64,000 nucleotides of DNA, from positions 1 through 64,000 of the forward strand of contig CAXHUQ010000450.1 of assembly GCA_964020085.1 (NCBI GenBank), written 5' to 3'. Positions 24,839-37,266 of the stretch are shown piece by piece. The stretch comes from Micromussa lordhowensis. Taxonomy: Eukaryota; Cnidaria; Anthozoa; Scleractinia; Lobophylliidae. The notes beneath the pieces are model-generated. The model was not told the origin of the DNA, did no database searches, and saw only the letters and a list, made by a program, of their open reading frames with translations. The position numbers and the translations under genes were made by a program. The first letter of the stretch is position 1; each line of letters starts with the position of its first letter.

Positions 24839-26609
24839 TAAAATAAACTCACGACAGCTGAAAAACAACGCATTTCAATTCTCTTGGCAGTCTAGCAACT
24901 TGCCAAGCTCTATGCTGATCTATCGAACTAACAATTTGCTTGAATCTAGTCCATTTTAACTTGTCTGACATGCACGCACTCTCAGTCGGACCTCCAAACT
25001 TCAAAAACTATCCACCCCGACTATTTATGCTAATATTCCCAAGGGACGTCAGGGTGGCCAAATGGTTAACGTGGTGCGCTACGAAGACAGCGAAGGTCGC
25101 AGGTCGTGGGTTCGAATCACACTACCGCATAGGGGTTATTCTCAAACTGGCTTGGGGGCCGAATAACCTCTCCCCGGCTACGTGGTACGTGGAGATTTGG
25201 GTCTGCGAACAAGGAATTACTCTCAAACTGGCTTGGGGGCCGAGTAATTCCTCCCCCAAGAAGTCCTGCGAGGTTTTTTTGGTTTTTATTTCTGCTTGTC
25301 TTGATTTTCCTGATCATTTTTTTTTCCTTTTTCCTGCTCGTAATTCCTTGTTAGTTTTGCTTTTCCCTACTTTCGGTATTTTTTTAACTTTTCATCAGCG
25401 CTAGAAACGGAAAAACAAGAAGCGTTTTGCGGCATTATGGCTTCCTAAGATTTTTAATTTAGCCCGCGGTGAAATTTTAAGTTACTTTCTTTGTTTTCTT
25501 GGCTTAAACTCACTTCTACCAAACATAGGTTGTATTTGATTTTATTTGATGTGACTTGATTGCAGAATAATTCTTCAATGATCAACTGTTTCATCAAGTC
25601 GCAACCTGCCAGAAACTACATTATCGCGTGTTCAGTGTACTATTTCTTTGGCATTTGAGATCATCTGGTTCAGAGCGACAACAACGTTTGAACTCCACGA
25701 GGGTGTTCACGTCTTAAAACATGGCCACGAACAGAGTGAAAGGAAATCTCGTCAAAGACCGACCGATCGTGAGTAGCATTTCCTTGCTTTCTCCAATTGA
25801 GGCGTTTTCGGGCTAGCTAACTATGAGAAAAAACTGTCTGTCATTCGCTAGCGGGAGAGAGATTTGTTTGTGTGACTACCGGTCGATGATCATTGACGTA
25901 GGGACAACATACGGAGTGTTCGCTTACTGCTAATTGTGGCCTAGTTTGCTTGAAGTTCAATCGATTCTCGATGTACGAAGCTCTTGTTCGGTCCATTTAG
26001 GACGATGCAGGCCTTCACAGAAAGCCATAGTTCAGCTCTCCGCTGCGGTTTTGATATGTGGAGGTTTGTGTTGACAAGATGCGAACTTTTTGTTGAAAGC
26101 ACGGTTATTTTAATTGTACAATTCCTGATTGGATGAAAAGACGTTGGATGTAGTCTTTTTGGCCTCAAAAGCCATACAGGAGAGTAATTTCCTTTTAGAT
26201 GGAGATGCGCAGATGGTACTCTCGAGACGACATGGCCATATTTATGCACAGTTATATATTTCGGTGCATAGTCTTAACACGGTATTCATAACATCAGACA
26301 TACATCAGTTAAAAAAAAGAAAATAGGTTGTAGCGTGAACTCACTACCAGTCTATAGCCATTCAAAGTTATTTCGTGTAGTAGCACATTGATAAAGAAGG
26401 AATTACTCTGTCTTTAAGATACACAGAGCTAAATTCCTCGGCAAAGGGACGTTTCCAGCATTCAGCTGGATCCAACAATCCCAACAAGCCCGGAAGGGGC
26501 TGGCTGGCTGGCTGTCTGCCTGCCTGCCTGCCAACGAAATGGCTTGGGTGCAAACTGTGTCGATGAACGGGAACGTCCAACACATGTGGGATGCGTTGTC
26601 TGTAATACT
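24839..26609 (+). repeat. 1.77-kb unit 15 (1771 bp)
   Basis: Near copy of unit 13, with the same three private variants, 3542 bp downstream. Confidence 0.95.
25048..25280 (+). ncRNA. Pol III RNA cassette, unit 15
   Basis: Consensus cassette; boxes, hairpins, tail and T7 intact. Confidence 0.68.
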
Positions 26610-26818
26610 TAAAATAAACTCACGACAGCTGAAAAACAACGCATTTCAATTCTCTTGGCAGTCTAGCAACTTGCCAAGCTCTATGCTGATCTATCAAACT
26701 AACAATTTGCTTGAATCTAGTCCATTTTAACTTGTCTGGCATGCACGCACTCTCAGTCGGACCTCCAAACTTCAAAAACTATCCACCCCGACTATTTATG
26801 CTAATATTCCCAAGGGAC

Positions 26819-27051
26819 GTCAGGGTGGCCAAATGGTTAACGTGGTGCGCTACGAAGACAGCGAAGGTCGCAGGTCGTGGGTTCGAATCACACTACCGCA
26901 TAGGGGTTATTCTCAAACTGGCTTGGGGGCCGAATAACCTCTCCCCGGCTACGTGGTACGTGGAGATTTGGGTCTGCGAACAAGGAATTACTCTCAAACT
27001 GGCTTGGGGGCCGAGTAATTCCTCCCCCAAGAAGTCCTGCGAGGTTTTTTT
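26819..27051 (+). ncRNA. Pol III RNA cassette, unit 16
   Basis: Consensus cassette; boxes, hairpins, tail and T7 intact. Confidence 0.68.
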
Positions 27052-28265
27052 GGTTTTTATTTCTGCTTGTCTTGATTTTCCTGATCATTTTTTTTTCCTT
27101 TTTCCTGCTCGTAATTCCTTGTTAGTTTTCCTTTTCCCTACTTTCGGTATTTTTTTAACTTTTCATCAGCGCTAGAAACGGAAAAACAAGAAGCGTTTTG
27201 CGGCATTATGGCTTCCTAAGATTTTTAATTTAGCCCGCGGTGAAATTTTAAGTTACTTTCTTTGTTTTCTTGGCTTAAACTCACTTCTACCAAACATAGG
27301 TTGTATTTGATTTTATTTGATGTGACTTGATTGCAGAATAATTCTTCAATGATCAACTGTTTCATCAAGTCGCAACCTGCCAGAAACTACATTATCGCGT
27401 GTTCAGTGTACTATTTCTTTGGCATTTGAGATCATCTGGTTCAGAGCGACAACAACGTTTGAACTCCACGAGGGTGTTCACGTCTTAAAACATGGCCACG
27501 AACAGAGTGAAAGGAAATCTCGTCAAAGACCGACCGATCGTGAGTAGCATTTCCTTGCTTTCTCCAATTGAGGCGTTTTCGGGCTAGCTAACTATGAGAA
27601 AAAACTGTCTGTCATTCGCTAGCGGGAGAGAGATTTGTTTGTGTGACTACCGGTCGATGATCATTGACGTAGGGACAACATACGGAGTGTTCGCTTACTC
27701 CTAATTGTGGCCTAGTTTGCTTGAAGTTCAATCGATTCTCGATGTACGAAGCTCTTGTTCGGTCCATTTAGGACGATGCAGGCCTTCACAGAAAGCCATA
27801 GTTCAGCTCTCCGCTGCGGTTTTGATATGTGGAGGTTTGTGTTGACAAGACGCGAACTTTTTGTTGGAAGCACGGTTATTTTAATTGTACAATTCCTGAT
27901 TGGATGAAAAGACGTTGGATGTAGTCTTTTTGGCCTCAAAAGCCATACAGGAGAGTAATTTCCTTTTAGATGGAGATGCGCAGATGGTACTCTCGAGACG
28001 ACATGGCCATATTTATGCACAGTTATATATTTCGGTGCATAGTCTTAACACGGTATTCATAACATCAGACATACATCAGTTAAAAAAAAGAAAATAGGTT
28101 GTAGCGTGAACTCACTACCAGTCTATAGCCATTCAAAGTTATTTCGTGTAGTAGCACATTGATAAAGAAGGAATTACTCTGTCTTTAAGATACACAGAGC
28201 TAAATTCCTCGGCAAAGGGACGTTTCCAGCATTCAGCTGGATCCAACAATCCCAACAAGCCCGGA

Positions 28266-28268
<3 letters not shown>

Positions 28269-28309
<41 letters not shown>

Positions 28310-28323
28310 TCTGCCTGCCTGCC
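28269..28323 (+). repeat. Expanded (GGCT)10 tract in unit 16
   Basis: Ten GGCT, one GTCT and three GCCT: the longest tract in the array, six repeats above the usual form of this region. Confidence 0.9.
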
Positions 28324-28404
28324 TGCCAACGAAATGGCTTGGGTGCAAACTGTGTCGATGAACGGGAACGTCCAACACATGTGGGATGCGTTGTCTGTAA
28401 TACT

Positions 28405-30175
28405 TAAAATAAACTCACGACAGCTGAAAAACAACGCATTTCAATTCTCTTGGCAGTCTAGCAACTTGCCAAGCTCTATGCTGATGTATCGAACTAACAA
28501 TTTGCTTGAATCTAGTCCATTTTAACTTGTCTGACATGCACGCACTCTCAGTCGGACCTCCAAACTTCAAAAACTATCCACCCCGACTATTTATGCTAAT
28601 ATTCCCAAGGGACGTCAGGGTGGCCAAATGGTTAACGTGGTGCGCTACGAAGACAGCGAAGGTCGCAGGTCGTGGGTTCGAATCACACTACCGCATAGGG
28701 GTTATTCTCAAACTGGCTTGGGGGCCAAATAACCTCTCCCCGGCTACGTGGTACGTGGAGATTTGGGTCTGCGAACAAGGAATTACTCTCAAACTGGCTT
28801 GGGGGCCGAGTAATTCCTCCCCCAAGAAGTCCTGCGAGGTTTTTTTGGTTTTTATTTCTGCTTGTCTTGATTTTCCTGATCATTTTTTTTTCCTTTTTCC
28901 TGCTCGTAATTCCTTGTTAGTTTTCCTTTTCCCTACTTTCGGTATTTTTTTAACTTTTCATCAGCGCTAGAAACGGAAAAACAAGAAGTGTTTTGCGGCA
29001 TTATGGCTTCCTAAGATTTTTAATTTAGCCCGCGGTGAAATTTTAAGTTACTTTCTTTGTTTTCTTGGCTTAAACTCACTTCTACCAAACATAGGTTGTA
29101 TTTGATTTTATTTGATGTGACTTGATTGCAGAATAATTCTTCAATGATCAACTGTTTCATCAAGTCGCAACCTGCCAGAAACTACATTATCGCGTGTTCA
29201 GTGTACTATTTCTTTGGCATTTGAGATCATCTGGTTCAGAGCGACAACAACGTTTGAACTCCACGAGGGTGTTCACGTCTTAAAACATGGCCACGAACAG
29301 AGTGAAAGGAAATCTCGTCAAAGACCGACCGATCGTGAGTAGCATTTCCTTGCTTTCTCCAATTGAGGCGTTTTCGGGCTAGCTAACTATGAGAAAAAAC
29401 TGTCTGTCATTCGCTAGCGGGAGAGAGATTTGTTTGTGTGACTACCGGTCGATGATCATTGACGTAGGGACAACATACGGAGTGTTCGCTTACTCCTAAT
29501 TGTGGCCTAGTTTGCTTGAAGTTCAATCGATTCTCGATGTACGAAGCTCTTGTTCGGTCCATTTAGGACGATGCAGGCCTTCACAGAAAGCCATAGTTCA
29601 GCTCTCCGCTGCGGTTTTGATATGTGGAGGTTTGTGTTGACAAGACGCGAACTTTTTGTTGGAAGCACGGTTATTTTAATTGTACAATTCCTGATTGGAT
29701 GAAAAGACGTTGGATGTAGTCTTTTTGGCCTCAAAAGCCATACAGGAGAGTAATTTCCTTTTAGATGGAGATGCGCAGATGGTACTCTCGAGACGACATG
29801 GCCATATTTATGCACAGTTATATATTTCGGTGCATAGTCTTAACACGGTATTCATAACATCAGACATACATCAGTTAAAAAAAAGAAAATAGGTTGTAGC
29901 GTGAACTCACTACCAGTCTATAGCCATTCAAAGTTATTTCGTGTAGTAGCACATTGATAAAGAAGGAATTACTCTGTCTTTAAGATACACAGAGCTAAAT
30001 TCCTCGGCAAAGGGACGTTTCCAGCATTCAGCTGGATCCAACAATCCCAACAAGCCCGGAAGGGGCTGGCTGGCTGGCTGTCTGCCTGCCTGCCTGCCAA
30101 CGAAATGGCTTGGGTGCAAACTGTGTCGATGAACGGGAACGTCCAACACATGTGGGATGCGTTGTCTGTAATACT
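28405..30175 (+). repeat. 1.77-kb unit 17 (1771 bp)
   Basis: Private G-to-A at 28727 in the 3' strand of hairpin 1 and GAAGTG near 28985. Confidence 0.95.
28614..28846 (+). ncRNA. Pol III RNA cassette, unit 17 (hairpin 1 mismatch)
   Basis: G-to-A at 28727 turns the loop-closing C-G pair of hairpin 1 into a C-A mismatch. Promoter boxes, hairpin 2 and T7 are unchanged. Confidence 0.65.
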
Positions 30176-31946
30176 TAAAATAAACTCACGACAGCTGAAA
30201 AACAACGCATTTCAATTCTCTTGGCAGTCTAGCAACTTGCCAAGCTCTATGCTGATGTATCGAACTAACAATTTGCTTGAATCTAGTCCATTTTAACTTG
30301 TCTGACATGCACGCACTCTCAGTCGGACCTCCAAACTTCAAAAACTATCCACCCCGACTATTTATGCTAATATTCCCAAGGGACGTCAGGGTGGCCAAAT
30401 GGTTAACGTGGTGCGCTACGAAGACAGCGAAGGTCGCAGGTGGTGGGTTCGAATCACACTACCGCATAGGGGTTATTCTCAAACTGGCTTGGGGGCCGAA
30501 TAACCTCTCCCCGGCTACGTGGTACGTGAAGATTTGGGTCTGCGAACAAGGAATTACTCTCAAACTGGCTTGGGGGCCGAGTAATTCCTCCCCCAAGAAG
30601 TCCTGCGAGGTTTTTTTGGTTTTTATTTCTGCTTGTCTTGATTTTCCTGATCATTTTTTTTTCCTTTTTCCTGCTCGTAATTCCTTGTTAGTTTTCCTTT
30701 TCCCTACTTTCGGTATTTTTTTAACTTTTCATCAGCGCTAGAAACGGAAAAACAAGAAGCGTTTTGCGGCATTATGGCTTCCTAAGATTTTTAATTTAGC
30801 CCGCGGTGAAATTTTAAGTTACTTTCTTTGTTTTCTTGGCTTAAACTCACTTCTACCAAACATAGGTTGTATTTGATTTTATTTGATGTGACTTGATTGC
30901 AGAATAATTCTTCAATGATCAACTGTTTCATCAAGTCGCAACCTGCCAGAAACTACATTATCGCGTGTTCAGTGTACTATTTCTTTGGCATTTGAGATCA
31001 TCTGGTTCAGAGCGACAACAACGTTTGAACTCCACGAGGGTGTTCACGTCTTAAAACATGGCCACGAACAGAGTGAAAGGAAATCTCGTCAAAGACCGAC
31101 CGATCGTGAGTAGCATTTCCTTGCTTTCTCCAATTGAGGCGTTTTCGGGCTAGCTAACTATGAGAAAAAACTGTCTGTCATTCGCTAGCGGGAGAGAGAT
31201 TTGTTTGTGTGACTACCGGTCGATGATCATTGACGTAGGGACAACATACGGAGTGTTCGCTTACTCCTAATTGTGGCCTAGTTTGCTTGAAGTTCAATCG
31301 ATTCTCGATGTACGAAGCTCTTGTTCGGTCCATTTAGGACGATGCAGGCCTTCACAGAAAGCCATAGTTCAGCTCTCCGCTGCGGTTTTGATATGTGGAG
31401 GTTTGTGTTGACAAGACGCGAACTTTTTGTTGGAAGCACGGTTATTTTAATTGTACAATTCCTGATTGGATGAAAAGACGTTGGATGTAGTCTTTTTGGC
31501 CTCAAAAGCCATACAGGAGAGTAATTTCCTTTTAGATGGAGATGCGCAGATGGTACTCTCGAGACGACATGGCCATATTTATGCACAGTTATATATTTCG
31601 GTGCATAGTCTTAACACGGTATTCATAACATCAGACATACATCAGTTAAAAAAAAGAAAATAGGTTGTAGCGTGAACTCACTACCAGTCTATAGCCATTC
31701 AAAGTTATTTCGTGTAGTAGCACATTGATAAAGAAGGAATTACTCTGTCTTTAAGATACACAGAGCTAAATTCCTCGGCAAAGGGACGTTTCCAGCATTC
31801 AGCTGGATCCAACAATCCCAACAAGCCCGGAAGGGGCTGGCTGGCTGGCTGTCTGCCTGCCTGCCTGCCAACGAAATGGCTTGGGTGCAAACTGTGTCGA
31901 TGAACGGGAACGTCCAACACATGTGGGATGCGTTGTCTGTAATACT
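30176..31946 (+). repeat. 1.77-kb unit 18 (1771 bp)
   Basis: Private C-to-G at 30442 beside the T-stem of the tRNA-like head, and G-to-A at 30529 between the two hairpins. Confidence 0.95.
30385..30617 (+). ncRNA. Pol III RNA cassette, unit 18
   Basis: C-to-G at 30442 beside the T-stem and G-to-A at 30529 between the hairpins. Both hairpins still form. Confidence 0.65.
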
Positions 31947-33717
31947 TAAAATAAACTCACGACAGCTGAAAAACAACGCATTTCAATTCTCTTGGCAGTC
32001 TAGCAACTTGCCAAGCTCTATGCTGATCTATCGAACTAACAATTTGCTTGAATCTAGTCCATTTTAACTTGTCTGACATGCACGCACTCTCAGTCGGACC
32101 TCCAAACTTCAAAAACTATCCACCCCGACTATTTATGCTAATATTCCCAAGGGACGTCAGGGTGGCCAAATGGTTAACGTGGTGCGCTACGAAGACAGCG
32201 AAGGTCGCAGGTCGTGGGTTCGAATCACACTACCGCATAGGGGTTATTCTCAAACTGGCTTGGGGGCCGAATAACCTCTCCCCGGCTACGTGGTACGTGG
32301 AGATTTGGGTCTGCGAACAAGGAATTACTCTCAAACTGGCTTGGGGGCCGAGTAATTCCTCCCCCAAGAAGTCCTGCGAGGTTTTTTTGGTTTTTATTTC
32401 TGCTTGTCTTGATTTTCCTGATCATTTTTTTTTCCTTTTTCCTGCTCGTAATTCCTTGTTAGTTTTCCTTTTCCCTACTTTCGGTATTTTTTTAACTTTT
32501 CATCAGCGCTAGAAACGGAAAAACAAGAAGGGTTTTGTGGCATTATGGCTTCCTAAGATTTTTAATTTAGCCCGCGGTGAAATTTTAAGTTACTTTCTTT
32601 GTTTTCTTGGCTTAAACTCACTTCTACCAAACATAGGTTGTATTTGATTTTATTTGATGTGACTTGATTGCAGAATAATTCTTCAATGATCAACTGTTTC
32701 ATCAAGTCGCAACCTGCCAGAAACTACATTATCGCGTGTTCAGTGTACTATTTCTTTGGCATTTGAGATCATCTGGTTCAGAGCGACAACAACGTTTGAA
32801 CTCCACGAGGGTGTTCACGTCTTAAAACATGGCCACGAACAGAGTGAAAGGAAATCTCGTCAAAGACCGACCGATCGTGAGTAGCATTTCCTTGCTTTCT
32901 CCAATTGAGGCGTTTTCGGGCTAGCTAACTATGAGAAAAAACTGTCTGTCATTCGCTAGCGGGAGAGAGATTTGTTTGTGTGACTACCGGTCGATGATCA
33001 TTGACGTAGGGACAACATACGGAGTGTTCGCTTACTCCTAATTGTGGCCTAGTTTGCTTGAAGTTCAATCGATTCTCGATGTACGAAGCTCTTGTTCGGT
33101 CCATTTAGGACGATGCAGGCCTTCACAGAAAGCCATAGTTCAGCTCTCCGCTGCGGTTTTGATATGTGGAGGTTTGTGTTGACAAGACGCGAACTTTTTG
33201 TTGGAAGCACGGTTATTTTAATTGTACAATTCCTGATTGGATGAAAAGACGTTGGATGTAGTCTTTTTGGCCTCAAAAGCCATACAGGAGAGTAATTTCC
33301 TTTTAGATGGAGATGCGCAGATGGTACTCTCGAGACGACATGGCCATATTTATGCACAGTTATATATTTCGGTGCATAGTCTTAACACGGTATTCATAAC
33401 ATCAGACATACATCAGTTAAAAAAAAGAAAATAGGTTGTAGCGTGAACTCACTACCAGTCTATAGCCATTCAAAGTTATTTCGTGTAGTAGCACATTGAT
33501 AAAGAAGGAATTACTCTGTCTTTAAGATACACAGAGCTAAATTCCTCGGCAAAGGGACGTTTCCAGCATTCAGCTGGATCCAACAATCCCAACAAGCCCG
33601 GAAGGGGCTGGCTGGCTGGCTGTCTGCCTGCCTGCCTGCCAACGAAATGGCTTGGGTGCAAACTGTGTCGATGAACGGGAACGTCCAACACATGTGGGAT
33701 GCGTTGTCTGTAATACT
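31947..33717 (+). repeat. 1.77-kb unit 19 (1771 bp)
   Basis: Private GAAGGG and TTGTGG changes near 32527-32539. Confidence 0.95.
32156..32388 (+). ncRNA. Pol III RNA cassette, unit 19
   Basis: Consensus cassette; boxes, hairpins, tail and T7 intact. Confidence 0.68.
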
Positions 33718-35491
33718 TAAAATAAACTCACGACAGCTGAAAAACAACGCATTTCAATTCTCTTGGCAGTCTAGCAACTTGCCAAGCTCTATGCTGATCT
33801 ATCGAACTAACAATTTGCTTGAATCTAGTCCATTTTAACTTGTCTGACATGCACGCACTCTCAGTCGGACCTCCAAACTTCAAAAACTATCCACCCCGAC
33901 TATTTATGCTAATATTCCCAAGGGACGTCAGGGTGGCCAAATGGTTAACGTGGTGCGCTACGAAGACAGCGAAGGTCGCAGGTCGTGGGTTCGAATCACA
34001 CTACCGCATAGGGGTTATTCTCAAACTGGCTTGGGGGCCGAATAACCTCTCCCCGGCTACGTGGTACGTGGAGATTTGGGTCTGGGAACAAGGAATTACT
34101 CTCAAACTGGCTTGGGGGCCGAGTAATTCCTCCCCCAAGAAGTCCTGCGAGGTTTTTTTGGTTTTTATTTCTGCTTGTCTTGATTTTCCTGATCATTTTT
34201 TTTCCTTTTTCCTGCTCGTAATTCCTTGTTAGTTTTCCTTTTCCCTACTTTCGGTATTTTTTTAACTTTTCATCAGCGCTAGAAACGGAAAAACAAGAAG
34301 CGTTTTGCGGCATTATGGCTTCCTAAGATTTTTAATTTAGCCCGCGGTGAAATTTTAAGTTACTTTCTTTGTTTTCTTGGCTTAAACTCACTTCTACCAA
34401 ACATAGGTTGTATTTGATTTTATTTGATGTGACTTGATTGCAGAATAATTCTTCAATGATCAACTGTTTCATCAAGTCGCAACCTGCCAGAAACTACATT
34501 ATCGCGTGTTCAGTGTACTATTTCTTTGGCATTTGAGATCATCTGGTTCAGAGCGACAACAACGTTTGAACTCCACGAGGGTGTTCACGTCTTAAAACAT
34601 GGCCACGAACAGAGTGAAAGGAAATCTCGTCAAAGACCGACCGATCGTGAGTAGCATTTCCTTGCTTTCTCCAATTGAGGCGTTTTCGGGCTAGCTAACT
34701 ATGAGAAAAAACTGTCTGTCATTCGCTAGCGGGAGAGAGATTTGTTTGTGTGACTACCGGTCGATGATCATTGACGTAGGGACAACATACGGAGTGTTCG
34801 CTTACTCCTAATTGTGGCCTAGTTTGCTTGAAGTTCAATCGATTCTCGATGTACGAAGCTCTTGTTCGGTCCATTTAGGACGATGCAGGCCTTCACAGAA
34901 AGCCATAGTTCAGCTCTCCGCTGCGGTTTTGATATGTGGAGGTTTGTGTTGACAAGACGCGAACTTTTTGTTGGAAGCACGGTTATTTTAATTGTACAAT
35001 TCCTGATTGGATGAAAAGACGTTGGATGTAGTCTTTTTGGCCTCAAAAGCCATACAGGAGAGTAATTTCCTTTTAGATGGAGATGCGCAGATGGTACTCT
35101 CGAGACGACATGGCCATATTTATGCACAGTTATATATTTCGGTGCATAGTCTTAACACGGTATTCATAACATCAGACATACGTCAGTTAAAAAAAAGAAA
35201 ATAGGTTTTAGCGTGAACTCACTACCAGTCTATAGCCATTCAAAGTTATTTCGTGTAGTAGCACATTGATAAAGAAGGAATTACTCTGTCTTTAAGATAC
35301 ACAGAGCTAAATTCCTCGGCAAAGGGACGTTTCCAGCATTCAGCTGGATCCAACAATCCCAACAAGCCCGGAAGGGGCGGGCTGGCTGGCTGGCTGTCTG
35401 CCTGCCTGCCTGCCAACGAAATGGCTTGGGTGCAAACTGTGTCGATGAACGGGAACGTCCAACACATGTGGGATGCGTTGTCTGTAATACT
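33718..35491 (+). repeat. 1.77-kb unit 20 (1774 bp)
   Basis: The 5' part matches unit 1 (TCTGGGA, T8 run). The 3' part matches unit 21 (ACGTCAG, TTTTAGCG, GGGCGGGCT). This looks like a recombinant or converted unit. Confidence 0.95.
33927..34159 (+). ncRNA. Pol III RNA cassette, unit 20
   Basis: Same TCTGGGA variant as unit 1; hairpins and boxes intact. Confidence 0.68.
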
Positions 35492-37266
35492 TAAAATAAA
35501 CTCACGACAGCTGAAAAACAACGCATTTCAATTCTCTTGGCAGTCTAGCAACTTGCCAAGCTCTATGCTGATCTATCGAACTAACAATTTGCTTGAATCT
35601 AGTCCATTTTAACTTGTCTGACATGCACGCACTCTCAGTCGGACCTCCAAACTTCAAAAACTATCCACCCCGACTATTTATGCTAATATTCCCAAGGGAC
35701 GTCAGGGTGGCCAAATGGTTAACGTGGTGCGCTACGAAGACAGCGAAGGTCGCAGGTCGTGGGTTCGAATCACACTACCGCATAGGGGTTATTCTCAAAC
35801 TGGCTTGGGGGCCGAATAACCTCTCCCCGGCTACGTGGTACGTGGAGATTTGGGTCTGCGAACAAGGAATTACTCTCAAACTGGCTTGGGGGCCGAGTAA
35901 TTCCTCCCCCAAGAAGTCCTGCGAGGTTTTTTTGGTTTTTATTTCTGCTTGTCTTGATTTTCCTGATCATTTTTTTTTCCTTTTTCCTGCTCGTAATTCC
36001 TTGTTAGTTTTGCTTTTCCCTACTTTCGGTATTTTTTTAACTTTTCATCAGCGCTAGAAACGGAAAAACAAGAAGCGTTTTGCGGCATTATGGCTCCCTA
36101 AGATTTTTAATTTAGCCCGCGGTGAAATTTTAAGTTACTTTCTTTGTTTTCTTGGCTTAAACTCACTTCTACCAAACATAGGTTGTATTTGATTTTATTT
36201 GATGTGACTTGATTGCAGAATAATTCTTCAATGATCAACTGTTTCATCAAGTCGCAACCTGCCAGAAACTACATTATCGCGTGTTCAGTGTACTATTTCT
36301 TTGGCATTTGAGATCATCTGGTTCAGAGCGACAACAACGTTTGAACTCCACGAGGGTGTTCACGTCTTAAAACATGGCCACGAACAGAGTGAAAGGAAAT
36401 CTCGTCAAAGACCGACCGATCGTGAGTAGCATTTCCTTGCTTTCTCCAATTGAGGCGTTTTCGGGCTAGCTAACTATGAGAAAAAACTGTCTGTCATTCG
36501 CTAGCGGGAGAGAGATTTGTTTGTGTGACTACCGGTCGATGATCATTGACGTAGGGACAACATACGGAGTGTTCGCTTACTCCTAATTGTGGCCTAGTTT
36601 GCTTGAAGTTCAATCGATTCTCGATGTACGAAGCTCTTGTTCGGTCCATTTAGGACGATGCAGGCCTTCACAGAAAGCCATAGTTCAGCTCTCCGCTGCG
36701 GTTTTGATATGTGGAGGTTTGTGTTGACAAGACGCGAACTTTTTGTTGGAAGCACGGTTATTTTAATTGTACAATTCCTGATTGGATGAAAAGACGTTGG
36801 ATGTAGTCTTTTTGGCCTCAAAAGCCATACAGGAGAGTAATTTCCTTTTAGATGGAGATGCGCAGATGGTACTCTCGAGACGACATGGCCATATTTATGC
36901 ACAGTTATATATTTCGGTGCATAGTCTTAACACGGTATTCATAACATCAGACATACGTCAGTTAAAAAAAAGAAAATAGGTTTTAGCGTGAACTCACTAC
37001 CAGTCTATAGCCATTCAAAGTTATTTCGTGTAGTAGCACATTGATAAAGAAGGAATTACTCTGTCTTTAAGATACACAGAGCTAAATTCCTCGGCAAAGG
37101 GACGTTTCCAGCATTCAGCTGGATCCAACAATCCCAACAAGCCCGGAAGGGGCGGGCTGGCTGGCTGGCTGTCTGCCTGCCTGCCTGCCAACGAAATGGC
37201 TTGGGTGCAAACTGTGTCGATGAACGGGAACGTCCAACACATGTGGGATGCGTTGTCTGTAATACT
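35492..37266 (+). repeat. 1.77-kb unit 21 (1775 bp)
   Basis: Shares ACGTCAG, TTTTAGCG and GGGCGGGCT with unit 20, so one is probably a recent copy of the other. Private CTCCCTA near 36094. Confidence 0.95.
35701..35933 (+). ncRNA. Pol III RNA cassette, unit 21
   Basis: Consensus cassette; boxes, hairpins, tail and T7 intact. Confidence 0.68.

Larger units (their letters stand above)
21297..28404 (+). repeat. Recent 3542-bp dimer duplication (units 13-14 and 15-16)
   Basis: Private variants of unit 13 recur in unit 15 and those of unit 14 recur in unit 16, always 3542 bp apart. Two adjacent units were therefore copied together. Confidence 0.85.
26610..28404 (+). repeat. 1.77-kb unit 16 (1795 bp, longest)
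   Basis: The start copies unit 14. The GGCT tract at 28269-28308 has ten repeats instead of four, which accounts for the 24 extra bases. Confidence 0.95.
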
